DNA from: CBDDIP01 sp965229005
GTDB taxonomy: Bacteria > Actinomycetota > Acidimicrobiia > Acidimicrobiales > Ilumatobacteraceae
NCBI GenBank assembly: GCA_965229005.1
Contig: CBDDIP010000002.1
Location: forward strand, 434,001-498,000
Reading direction: 5' to 3'
DNA: 64,000 bases
Shown here: positions 24,708 through 32,023 of the stretch, in pieces
Position numbering within the stretch: position 1 is the stretch's first letter
Layout: every line of letters starts with the position of its first letter
Made by a program: the position numbers and the translations under genes
The notes under the pieces: model-generated
Databases searched by the model: none
What the model was told of the DNA's origin: nothing
The model's input: the letters and a program-made list of their open reading frames with translations, nothing else

Positions 24708-25241
24708 TCAGCTGCCGGTGGCGGCGACGAGCAGGTCGTCGAGGCGTTGTTCGTCGAGTGCTCCGTTCATCGTGTGCACGGTGCCATCGGGGTCGACCAC
24801 GACGAAGGCGGGTTGGCTGACGATCTTGAAGCGGACGAAGACGTCGCCCGAGTCGTCGCTGATCGTCGGGAACGTCAGGCCGTACTTGTCGATGAAATCT
24901 TGAAACGCGTCGTCGTCGCCGATCCAGGCGACGCCGACGAACGCGGCCTTGCCGCTCCAGTGTTGTCGTGCCGCTTCGACCGAAGGGGCTTCACGGTTGC
25001 ACGTCAGTCAAGTCGGCGCCCAGAACCAGAACACCACCGGCCGCTCGCCCATCGCCGCCCCGTCGAACGTTCCGCCGCCGACCAACGGCGCGGTGAATCG
25101 CAACGCCGCAGGCGCCTGCGCGGACCCGGCCGTCGACCCAGGTGGCGACGTCGCCGTACCCGACTGGTCGTCCGCTCCGCATCCGGCGAGCGTCGCGACG
25201 ACGGCGACGATGATCGCGAGAACGGAAGCGCGGCGGAGCAC
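24708..25241 (-). CDS. DsbE/Mpt53-like thioredoxin lipoprotein, probable selenoprotein (UxxC)
   Basis: Read through one in-frame TGA (25010-25008), the frame gives a complete 177-residue exported thioredoxin-fold lipoprotein. The lipobox is TLAGC (Cys21), the domain core is VVFWFWAPT, then residue 78 = TGA, then LTCNREAPSV with Cys81, a cis-Pro144 in VSQPAFVVVDPDG, and a normal C-terminal helix. TGA stands exactly where DsbE/TlpA proteins have the first Cys of CxxC, giving U-x-x-C. Codon use stays G/C-rich at third positions on both sides, with no other stop. A SECIS-like hairpin follows at the right distance. The GTG at 25241 is the start. The alternatives, a recent nonsense mutation or sequencing error at that codon, are less likely because of the hairpin. 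Likely role: thiol-disulfide exchange on the outer face of the membrane. Confidence 0.72.
24967..24995 (-). promoter_or_regulatory. Bacterial SECIS-like hairpin after the TGA
   Basis: In the minus-strand mRNA, CUUC/GAAG (24985-24982 with 24977-24974) closes a GGUC loop (24981-24978). Below it lie a C-C mismatch and CC/GG pairs (24988-24987 with 24972-24971), a 3-nt 5' bulge and CGUG/CACG (24995-24992 with 24970-24967). The loop begins 26 nt after the UGA. Bacterial SECIS elements have a small apical loop with G in its first positions at roughly 16-37 nt from the UGA, and E. coli fdhF has GGUC in its loop (established knowledge). Confidence 0.62.
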
Positions 25242-25284
25242 GTCGCCAAGCTACGCCAACGTGTCCGAGCTGCGCGGTCGACGT

Positions 25285-25324
25285 GGAGGGTTTCGAGCAC
25301 GGACGGGTGAGCGTCGAACCCTCC
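25285..25324. promoter_or_regulatory. Inverted repeat between divergent genes
   Basis: GGAGGGTT (25285-25292) and AACCCTCC (25317-25324) form perfect 8-bp arms 24 bp apart. It lies in the 111-bp gap between the thioredoxin-like lipoprotein gene (minus) and the proline-rich membrane protein gene (plus). It could be an operator for either; no regulator can be assigned. A TACGAT -10-like box at 25341-25346 precedes the plus-strand ATG by 6 bp. Confidence 0.35.
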
Positions 25325-25352
25325 GCACGGCGCGGTGCCGTACGATCGGTCG

Positions 25353-26030
25353 ATGTCCGTTCCGCCGCCGCCGCCCGGATCACCCCCGCCGCCTCCTCCG
25401 CCGCCGCCGGGTTCGCCGGGATCGCCGTTCCAGCCCGGTGCGCCGGTGTGGGGCAGCACTCCCATCGGGAGTCCGATGGCCCCTGCGCCGCGGAAGCGGA
25501 TGCGCAAGAGCTGGATCATCTGGGGCATCGTCTGGGCCGCGCTCGGTCTGCTGATCACGATCGGCGGTGCGGTGGCCGAGGTGGTCAGCCGCACGTCGGC
25601 GACTACCGACCCGACCGCGGAGGCCCGCACGCCCGGCACGGCCACGTTCGATGCCGGCGACGAGACCTACGAGATCTTCATCGTGCACAGTCGTCGCGAC
25701 CAGGACTCGCGGACGGCCGAGGCGGTGGTCTGCGACGTCGAGCTGGCGAACGGACGGAACATCACGATCGATGGGTCGAAGCAGAACGTGTCGAGCGAGG
25801 TCAACAACACGGAGAAGGTGGGCAGCTTCGACGCCGTCTCCGGCGAGACGTCGGTGACGTGTGAAGCCGACGGCATCGACATCCGCTTCGTCATCGACAG
25901 CGAGAGCCTCCTCGACCGCATCGGCATCTGGATCATCCTCGGTGGCGTGCTGCTGATCCTCGTCGGTGCCGCGTTGATCCTCGGCGGCGTCTTCCTGAAG
26001 AAGGCACCGAAGCAGCCCGCGTTCGGCTGA
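25353..26030 (+). CDS. Proline-rich N-terminus membrane protein, unknown function
   Basis: 225 residues. Residues ~1-50 are almost all Pro/Gly/Ser (cytoplasmic), followed by a membrane segment (IIWGIVWAALGLLITIGGAV), an external ~95-residue beta-rich domain with two Cys (VVCDVEL and VTCEADG, likely a disulfide), and a second membrane segment (IGIWIILGGVLLILVGAALILGG). Such layouts are common in actinobacterial proteins of unknown function. ATG 25353 fits a leaderless promoter. It is convergent with the gene at 26036, 5 bp apart. Confidence 0.78.
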   Translation: MSVPPPPPGSPPPPPPPPPGSPGSPFQPGAPVWGSTPIGSPMAPAPRKRMRKSWIIWGIVWAALGLLITIGGAVAEVVSRTSATTDPTAEARTPGTATFDAGDETYEIFIVHSRRDQDSRTAEAVVCDVELANGRNITIDGSKQNVSSEVNNTEKVGSFDAVSGETSVTCEADGIDIRFVIDSESLLDRIGIWIILGGVLLILVGAALILGGVFLKKAPKQPAFG

Positions 26031-26035
26031 GCGCG

Positions 26036-27127
26036 TCAGGCGCAGACGATCGTCACGGTCCGCTGCGGCGGGTCCTCGGACGGTTCGACGGTGAGCGTCG
26101 GCCACGTGCATCGATCGGTCACCTCGACGGGATCGTCGGCGCTGGGGCCGACGATCCACGTGCCGGGCGAGAGCGACAACGAGAACGCGCCGTCCGAGTT
26201 GGCGAGCGTCCAGCCATGGGATGACGAGTCCGGGCTGCGGAACTCGATCTTGGTGATCCCCGTGAACGGTGCGCCGGCCGCGTCGGTCACGAACCCGGCG
26301 AACGTCGTCGCCGGCGGGCCGATGTCGAAGGTGTCCCGCTGCTCCCAGATCTCACCGGCGTCGTCGGTCAGCTGCAGGACGTAGTTGACCTCCAGTGCGT
26401 TGGGCGGCAGGAGGCACTCGAACGCACTGACCATCGGCAGGCCGTCGGGGTGCTTGGCGACCGAGTCGCACACGGCGTCGCCGTCGCGGAACACGGTGAG
26501 CCGCACGAACTGCGATCCCGTCGCCAGCGTGACGTGGCGCTTCACCTCCACCCCGTTGTCGCCCGTCGACCCTGCCACGCTCAGCGTGAACCCGGAGAGG
26601 TGCGGATCGGTTTCGGTGCAGGCGCTACCGGTCCCGCCGGTGCTGGGCTCGGTGAGCACGAAGCAGGTCTTGCCGATCGCCTCGCGAACGACGCTCATGC
26701 CGGTGTCTCGGACAGGGAACGTGCCGACGAACGCGCTGAGGTCGATGGCGGCGAGGTCGTCCGGATCGAAGATGTGATCTGCGGGTCGTCGTGTGGTCGG
26801 TCCGGTCAGGGGTGGTGTCGGGGGCACGTCTGTCGGGTCGGTCGGCGTGGGCGCCGGCGTCGTCGGTGCCACCGTCGACTGCTCACCGATCGGTGCGGTC
26901 GTTCGTGGCTCCTCGTCGGTCGTCGCGATCCGCCACGCGGCGATGCCGGCGAACGTTGCGACACAGGCGGCGGCCGCCGTGATCGGCACCCAGCGGCGCG
27001 GTCGCCGGTCTGCGGGACGCACGATCTCCAGCACCGGGGGTTCGTCGCTCACTCGATCGGCGATCGCCTCGAGCGCGGTGCGCAACGCGGCGATCATCTG
27101 GTCGTCGGTGTCGGTGGTGGGTGTCAT
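26036..27127 (-). CDS. Single-span membrane protein paired with a sigma factor (putative anti-sigma)
   Basis: 363 residues. A short cytoplasmic N-terminus (~45 residues) precedes one membrane segment (WVPITAAAACVATFAGIAAW), a Thr/Pro-rich linker and a ~230-residue external region. The end of that region resembles a carboxypeptidase-regulatory/Ig-like fold (ATTFAGFVTDAAGAPFTGI, then SDGAFSLSLSPGTW) and contains several cysteines. It overlaps the sigma gene by 4 bp, so the two are co-translated. Synteny and topology suggest the cytoplasmic part restrains the sigma factor, but no known anti-sigma motif is visible. Confidence 0.68.
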   Translation of the reverse strand: MTPTTDTDDQMIAALRTALEAIADRVSDEPPVLEIVRPADRRPRRWVPITAAAACVATFAGIAAWRIATTDEEPRTTAPIGEQSTVAPTTPAPTPTDPTDVPPTPPLTGPTTRRPADHIFDPDDLAAIDLSAFVGTFPVRDTGMSVVREAIGKTCFVLTEPSTGGTGSACTETDPHLSGFTLSVAGSTGDNGVEVKRHVTLATGSQFVRLTVFRDGDAVCDSVAKHPDGLPMVSAFECLLPPNALEVNYVLQLTDDAGEIWEQRDTFDIGPPATTFAGFVTDAAGAPFTGITKIEFRSPDSSSHGWTLANSDGAFSLSLSPGTWIVGPSADDPVEVTDRCTWPTLTVEPSEDPPQRTVTIVCA

Positions 27128-27603
27128 CGGGGGACCTCCTGTCGAAGGCGGGCGAGTGCACGCTGCGCGTGCGAACGAACGGTGGCGGGTCGACAACCGA
27201 GGTGCGCAGCGATCGCCTGCTCGTCCCAGTCGGCCCAGTAGCGCAGGACGAGCACGGTGCGCTGCGCCTCCGGCAGCGCGGCAAGCACGTCGAACAGGTG
27301 CTGGTGTTCGGCCGCGATCGGGTTCGTCGCCGCGCGCACCTCGCGTCGGCGCCGACGCCCGCTGGCCCGATGCCACTCGCGCGTGAGGTTGACGATCGTG
27401 GTGTGTAGGTAGGCGCGTGGGTCGTCGAGCAGGTGGAAACGTGGCGCGAGGCGAACGAACGCCTCCTGGGCGAGCTCCTCGCCGGTGCCGGCGTCGGCTG
27501 TCAGCGCGGCGGCCAAGCGGGCCGCGTCACGCCACGCGGTCCGGTAGAACGCGGTGAAGGGGTCGGTCACTGCCTCCTCGTCGCTGCGCGTCGCCTCCAT
27601 CAC
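27124..27603 (-). CDS. SigE-family ECF sigma factor
   Basis: 159-residue short sigma-70 factor of the actinobacterial SigE-like family. Region 2 includes FYRTAWRDAARLAAAL and GEELAQEAFVRLAPRF, and region 4 is LPEAQRTVLVLRYWADWDEQAIAAHLGCRPATVRSHAQRAL. The stop overlaps the start of the membrane partner gene by 4 bp. A second Met follows the first, so the start is 27603 or 27600. Regulon unknown. Confidence 0.9.
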   Translation of the reverse strand: MMEATRSDEEAVTDPFTAFYRTAWRDAARLAAALTADAGTGEELAQEAFVRLAPRFHLLDDPRAYLHTTIVNLTREWHRASGRRRRREVRAATNPIAAEHQHLFDVLAALPEAQRTVLVLRYWADWDEQAIAAHLGCRPATVRSHAQRALARLRQEVPR

Positions 27604-27639
27604 TGAACAGATGCCGCCGGACCCGAGATCCGTTGCACC

Positions 27640-28479
27640 TCAGCTTGTCGTCGTGATCAGCGCGCCCGCCACCCACGACGGGGTCGGTGCGCTCAACGCC
27701 TCCGAGTAGTCGACCAGCGCGAGGTCGTGCATCGTCCACTCGAAGCCGCCGCCGATGAGCGCAGCAAGCGCCGGGCCAGTGTCACGAAAGTCGGAGCGTT
27801 GCTGCGCGGCGAGCTGCTGGAACTCGTCGAAGCGCTCCTCGCTGAGCAGTGCGAGCTGGGCGTCGACGGCCGCGGCTGCCGCTGCGAGGGTGGCGGCGTC
27901 GTGCTCGTCGAGGCAGTCCTCCGCGTCGACGCCGTAGGCGTAGCCGTGGTGGATCGGGTCGGTGGTCACCAGGAGCGCGACCCCGTCGTCGACCAGCGCC
28001 GCCAGCTCGTCCAGGCCGGGCAACGTCGCCGGCTCGGCGCCGACGAGGAACGGGTAGCGACGGATGACCTCGATCTCGCGGCCGGCCCGCGCTGCGGCGA
28101 GCGCGAGCATCACGGCGAAGCCGTCGAGCGAGAACTCCTCGGACGCGATGCCGGCCTCGTCGTGCACCCCGCGCAGCGCGTGGATGGCTGTGGTGTCTCC
28201 GGTTCGGGCTGCGGCGACATGTTCCGCGTCAGCACGGCGGGCGCCGTGCAGCACGCCGAGTGCGAGCACTCGATCCGCGCCGGATGCGACGATCGTCGCA
28301 ACGGCCGCGGCGATCTGATTACCGGTCACCTCCAGGCGGGTGTGCGGGATGATCAGCGCGTCGCCCGCAGCGAGCGGCAGCGGCGTCGCGGCATCGAGCA
28401 GCCGTTGGAGGTGCGCCTCGCCGAGCCGAGCTCGCTCGGCTGCGTAGTACTGCTTCCACTCGTACGCCGAGTCCATCAT
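27640..28479 (-). CDS. Memo-like / AmmeMemoRadiSam-B-type protein
   Basis: 279 residues, resembling the Memo family (metal-binding, related to class III extradiol dioxygenases). It has an early His in IIPHTRLEVTGNQIA, the strand VLALGVLHGARRADAEH and the late TTDPIHHGYAYG, which parallels the SSDFSHYG motif of Memo proteins. Cytoplasmic, no membrane segments. Its usual partners (AMMECR1 protein, radical SAM) are not adjacent, so function is uncertain. The assignment rests on motif pattern only. Confidence 0.6.
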   Translation of the reverse strand: MMDSAYEWKQYYAAERARLGEAHLQRLLDAATPLPLAAGDALIIPHTRLEVTGNQIAAAVATIVASGADRVLALGVLHGARRADAEHVAAARTGDTTAIHALRGVHDEAGIASEEFSLDGFAVMLALAAARAGREIEVIRRYPFLVGAEPATLPGLDELAALVDDGVALLVTTDPIHHGYAYGVDAEDCLDEHDAATLAAAAAAVDAQLALLSEERFDEFQQLAAQQRSDFRDTGPALAALIGGGFEWTMHDLALVDYSEALSAPTPSWVAGALITTTS

Positions 28480-28499
28480 GCGGAGCTTGCCAGAGCCGG

Positions 28500-28961
28500 T
28501 CAGTCCTCGAACGCGGCGAGGTCGTCGATGGAAGCACCGGCAAGGAACTGTGCCTCGCCCACGGTGCCGCCTTCGTCGTCGTCCTGATCGAGGATGAGTC
28601 GCCAGCCGCCGGACGTACGTCGGGCGATGGTGTTGAACCTGCCGTAGAACACACGCGCCGTGCCGTCGCCGGCGATGATGCTCAGCTCGTAGATCCCGCG
28701 CTCGAAGGCGAGGTCCTCCGACGTGATCCGCTGGTCGAAGCGGAAGTCGATCGCCAGCGCATCGCCGAGCTCACCCGACTTGGCGAACGCGGCAGCCGTC
28801 TGAGCGACGTGCTCGTCTCGCGTGCCGATCCACTGCGATGGCACCTGCACGCGGACCATGTCCGGGTGGTGGAACGCGGCAAACGCGTCGGCGTCACGTG
28901 TCGCGTATGCGGCCCGGAACGGCAGCCAGATGTCGCGATTGACGTCGGCCAACACGCTCAT
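28500..28961 (-). CDS. SnoaL/DUF4440-like (NTF2-fold) protein
   Basis: 153 residues with the NTF2-like pattern: N-terminal helix WLPFRAAYATRDADAFAAFHHPDMVRVQ, a central sheet, and RTSGGWRLILDQDDDEGG near the C-terminus. Such folds act as small hydrolases/isomerases or ligand binders. ATG 28961 overlaps the P450 stop by 4 bp, so it is co-translated with the P450 and may act on the same compound. The upstream part of the open frame lies inside the P450 gene and is a shadow. Confidence 0.78.
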   Translation of the reverse strand: MSVLADVNRDIWLPFRAAYATRDADAFAAFHHPDMVRVQVPSQWIGTRDEHVAQTAAAFAKSGELGDALAIDFRFDQRITSEDLAFERGIYELSIIAGDGTARVFYGRFNTIARRTSGGWRLILDQDDDEGGTVGEAQFLAGASIDDLAAFED

Positions 28962-30094
28962 CGTGCGGTGACCCTCACCGGCAGGGTGGCGAAGCCGCGG
29001 ATGGCTGGCGAGTCGGTGCGCTCGGCGCCGGGCAGCACCTCGATCGAGGCGATGCGCTCGGCGAGCGTGCGGAAGATCGACGCGCCCTCCAGGCGCGCCA
29101 GCGGGGCGCCGAGGCACAGGTGGATGCCGGATCCGAAGGCCAGCTGCGCGGACGTGTCGCGCGTGATGTCGAACCGATCGGCGTCGGGGAAGACGTGGTC
29201 GTCGCGGTTGGCCGAGCCGTAGAGCACGACGATCGACCGGCTCGATTCGTCGCTCTCGGCGGTGCGCCGCAGGAAGAAGCGCACCGGTGAGTCGTAGCGC
29301 AGGATCTCCTCGACCGCGTTCGGCGCTCGACCCGCAGGATCGTCGTGCAGCAACGCGAGCTGATCCGGGCTCGCCGCGAGTGCAGCGATGCCGTTGCCGA
29401 TGAGGTGAACGGTCGTGTCGAGCCCGGCGATGATGATCGACGCGAGGGCGATGAACGGCTCGTCGTCCTGGAGGCCGCCGTTGTCGCCGCCAGCGAGGAT
29501 CGCCTCCGCGAAGCCGCCGGGCTGCACGCTCGCCAAGCCGTCACCGAACGCCCAGTTGAGGAAGCCGCCGAACCCCGCTGCCGCCTCCTCCGACGGGTCG
29601 GGCGCGCCGAGCCGGAACGAGGCGTCGGCCCACATCGCCGCCTCGTCGGGCAGGTGCAAGCCGAGCCACGTGCTCATCACGCGCAGCGGTGTCGGGCGTG
29701 CGAGCATCGACATCACGTCGCCGCCTCCCGCCGCCACCAGGCCATCGATCAGCTCAGCGGTGATCTCGTCGACGAAGCCGGCGATGTCGGCCATCGCCCG
29801 CGGCGTGGCCCATCGCTGTACGGCCCGGCGGACGCGGGTGTGGGCCGGCGGGTCGTTCTCGATGAACGTCGCCCGCATCCCTGCGTCGGCCACGGACACC
29901 CACTGCACACCGAGTCCGGAGAGGTACGTGTCGTGGTCGCGCAGCACCGTTCGGCACACGTCGTGACGAGCGGCGACGAAGACGCCGCGCGAGGGCACCT
30001 CGACGAAGTCGTCGGGCTGCTCGCGCAGCTGCGCGTAGAACGGGTACGGCTCGTCGAGGTGAGCGCGGGTGAACGGATCGGCGTCGATCGTCAT
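28958..30094 (-). CDS. Cytochrome P450
   Basis: 378-residue soluble bacterial P450. The I-helix oxygen-activation motif AGLDTT is at 223-228, the K-helix ExxR at Glu263-Arg266, and the heme loop FGSGIHLCLGAPLA has the thiolate ligand Cys327. It performs oxygen insertion with electrons from a ferredoxin; no ferredoxin or reductase gene is adjacent. ATG 30094 gives a normal N-terminus; GTG 30112 is an alternative. It forms an operon with the NTF2-fold gene. Substrate unknown. Confidence 0.94.
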   Translation of the reverse strand: MTIDADPFTRAHLDEPYPFYAQLREQPDDFVEVPSRGVFVAARHDVCRTVLRDHDTYLSGLGVQWVSVADAGMRATFIENDPPAHTRVRRAVQRWATPRAMADIAGFVDEITAELIDGLVAAGGGDVMSMLARPTPLRVMSTWLGLHLPDEAAMWADASFRLGAPDPSEEAAAGFGGFLNWAFGDGLASVQPGGFAEAILAGGDNGGLQDDEPFIALASIIIAGLDTTVHLIGNGIAALAASPDQLALLHDDPAGRAPNAVEEILRYDSPVRFFLRRTAESDESSRSIVVLYGSANRDDHVFPDADRFDITRDTSAQLAFGSGIHLCLGAPLARLEGASIFRTLAERIASIEVLPGAERTDSPAIRGFATLPVRVTAR

Positions 30095-30133
30095 CGGCGC
30101 ATGGTCGCACACGACGAGCGACCCTCCGTCACG

Positions 30134-31351
30134 TCAGAAGAAGCTGCCGCAGAACGGTGCCGGCGTCGAGGCGAACAGCGTGTCGGCTGCCGCAACAGTT
30201 GCGGTCGTTGCGCCGCCGAGCCGACCCGCCCCGGCGAGCGCGGCCCAGGACGTGCCGCCCAGGTACGCGGCCGAGATCGTGGCGATGTCCACGCTGATGT
30301 CCGGCTCGTCGGTGCATCGGCTGGCGCCAGTGGCGTCGATGCGCCACCGTCCGGTGTTGTCGGCGAACAGCGGATCGGCGACCTCGACGACGAGGGTGGC
30401 GACGGCCGGACGGTAGGTGCGGGCGCGGAGGGCAGCGTCGACGTCGAGGATGCGCAACCACTGCTCGTCCCACACGCTGCGCACCTGATACGCCCGCGCG
30501 TCGCGGATGGCGAAGCGCACTGGGTCGTCGATCGGGCGCATGTCGGCGCGCCACTGGTGCACGAGGTCGATGCCCAGCAGGTACGCCCAGAGCGCCCGCT
30601 CCACCGATGCGTCGGCGCCGAACAGGTCGTGCACCTCGCCGAATCCGCGCTGGTCCTCCTCGTTGCCGACCGCGGTCTTCCACTCGGTGTCGTAGTGCAC
30701 GTACCCGTCGAGCTCGCCGGACGCGCTCACGTGCACAGCGACGAAGCTGGCCTTCTTGGCCTCGATCGCCGGCTTCACGTACCGCGAGGTGAAGAACGCC
30801 GGGCGAGCCACGGAGCCGACGCGCCAACGACCGCAGCGCTCGTAGATGTCGGTCACCGTCTCGAGCACCTCAGTGCGGTCGAGGATGCGGATCGACCCGG
30901 ACGCCGGTGCGCGCACCGGACCTGCCTCGCGCGACATGACCACGGCGGACGCGACCTCGCCGGCGACGGCGAACCCATAGCGCTCGTAGATCACGGCCTC
31001 GCTGGCGCGCAGGCTGGCGAGGACGTTGCCGTTGGCGCGCGCGTCGACGAGGAGCTGACGCATCATCCGCGTCAGCGCACCCTGGCGCGTGTGCGTGGGC
31101 AGCACGCCGACGCGGGTGACACCGATGGTCTTCAGCCGCTCACCGCCCGGCACGGTCGTGTCGAGGCGGAACCCGGACGCGTGACCGACGCAGCGATCGC
31201 CCTCCCACGCGCTGACGCTGTCGGACTGCTCCCAGGTGCTCAGCCGATCGGCCCAGTCCTCGTCGCTCAGCGGCGGCGACATGAGCGCCAGGGCGAACAC
31301 GTCCGAAGCGGTGCGCCATTCGTCAGGTTGGGTGCTGCGTACGTCGAGCAT
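30134..31351 (-). CDS. Eis-like GNAT N-acetyltransferase
   Basis: 405 residues, matching the ~400-residue Eis architecture: two GNAT domains and a C-terminal SCP2-like domain. The acetyl-CoA loop is in RVGVLPTHTRQGALTRMM (residues ~80-97), and the segment EAVIYERYGFAVAG is a GNAT signature. The end (WAALAGAGRLGG to CGSFF) resembles the Eis C-terminus, which supplies the active-site carboxylate. Eis proteins acetylate amines, including aminoglycosides in mycobacteria. ATG 31351 is taken because the sequence upstream has no similarity and contains a palindromic repeat. Confidence 0.87.
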   Translation of the reverse strand: MLDVRSTQPDEWRTASDVFALALMSPPLSDEDWADRLSTWEQSDSVSAWEGDRCVGHASGFRLDTTVPGGERLKTIGVTRVGVLPTHTRQGALTRMMRQLLVDARANGNVLASLRASEAVIYERYGFAVAGEVASAVVMSREAGPVRAPASGSIRILDRTEVLETVTDIYERCGRWRVGSVARPAFFTSRYVKPAIEAKKASFVAVHVSASGELDGYVHYDTEWKTAVGNEEDQRGFGEVHDLFGADASVERALWAYLLGIDLVHQWRADMRPIDDPVRFAIRDARAYQVRSVWDEQWLRILDVDAALRARTYRPAVATLVVEVADPLFADNTGRWRIDATGASRCTDEPDISVDIATISAAYLGGTSWAALAGAGRLGGATTATVAAADTLFASTPAPFCGSFF

Positions 31352-31401
31352 CCAACGAGCTTCGCACCTCGCCGGTTGCGTCCCATCCCGCTTTCGAACC
31401 C

Positions 31402-31438
31402 GAGTACTGAACGCGCGCCCACCGCGCGCTCGATACTC
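31402..31438. repeat. 37-bp palindromic element, copy A
   Basis: GAGTA-N6-GCGCG-CCCAC-CGCGC-N6-TACTC. It has the same length and plan as the copies at 31932, 33028 and 33080. It lies between the eis-like gene (minus) and the hypothetical gene at 31461. Confidence 0.8.
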
Positions 31439-31460
31439 GGAGCCGACATGGACGCAGCGA

Positions 31461-31937
31461 ATGCCTCCGCGGTCGGCAACCACTCGGGATGGGTCAGGAT
31501 TGCGCCATGACGAGGCCTCCGGAGCGAGCTTCGGTGGTCGTTCTCGTTCTTGGAACTTCTACGAGGACCTCCCGTCGCCGACGGAGTCGCACGTCGTGGG
31601 TCCCGGCGGGCACAGCTCGTGGGACCTTTTCTGCAACATGAAGTACCCGAGCGGATGCGTCGAGTGGGACCTCGTCGCTCCGGCTGAATCCTGCCGATCG
31701 CTCGTCATCGAGCGCTCCGTCACCACCAACCAGCCGGATCAACTGACGGTCGATGTCGCACAACCGGCGCTGGTTCGGACCGCCGAGCTGTTGCACCAGG
31801 ACGTCGAACGTCGGCTCGCTGAGATCCCATGCTCCATGTACTCCGGCAAGCCGTCGGGCAAGCACCTGCCCGGCCAAGCCGGAGTCGTAGCTCGCACGAG
31901 TCGGACTGCGTGGCAAGCTCGTCCGAGAGTGGAGTAA
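31461..31937 (+). CDS. Hypothetical protein, low certainty
   Basis: 158-codon open frame whose central and late part shows G/C-biased third positions and a plausible composition (WNFYEDLPSPTESHV, then CNMKYPSGCVEWDL), unlike a shadow frame. I recognise no domain. The first ~30 codons look less coding-like, so the true start may be later or the gene may be a remnant. An antisense frame (31494-31916, minus) exists but is less convincing. It lies between palindromic elements A and D; D overlaps its stop codon. The 31352-32023 stretch holds nothing else. Confidence 0.35.
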   Translation: MPPRSATTRDGSGLRHDEASGASFGGRSRSWNFYEDLPSPTESHVVGPGGHSSWDLFCNMKYPSGCVEWDLVAPAESCRSLVIERSVTTNQPDQLTVDVAQPALVRTAELLHQDVERRLAEIPCSMYSGKPSGKHLPGQAGVVARTSRTAWQARPRVE

Positions 31938-31968
31938 CGGGGCGCCCCTGAGGGGCGCTCAGCTACTC
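31932..31968. repeat. 37-bp palindromic element, copy D (also terminator-like)
   Basis: GAGTA-N6-CGCCC-CTGAG-GGGCG-N6-TACTC. The stem bases differ from copies A-C, but both arms changed together so pairing is kept. It spans the stop of the hypothetical gene and faces the convergent dehalogenase gene, so it could end transcription in both directions. Confidence 0.8.
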
Positions 31969-32023
31969 GCTTCGAGGGGACGGCTGATGTGGAGCGCGCT
32001 CATGGGGGAGCGGGTGAAGCCGA

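Noticed and set aside
25008..25241. 77-residue stand-alone lipoprotein ending at the TGA
   Set aside because: The frame continues with a complete thioredoxin half exactly in register. A truncated protein would lack the active-site cysteine, helices and cis-Pro.
31494..31916. Minus-strand 140-codon frame opposite the hypothetical gene at 31461
   Set aside because: Weaker third-position bias than the plus-strand frame and no motif. Neither is certain, but the plus strand is preferred.
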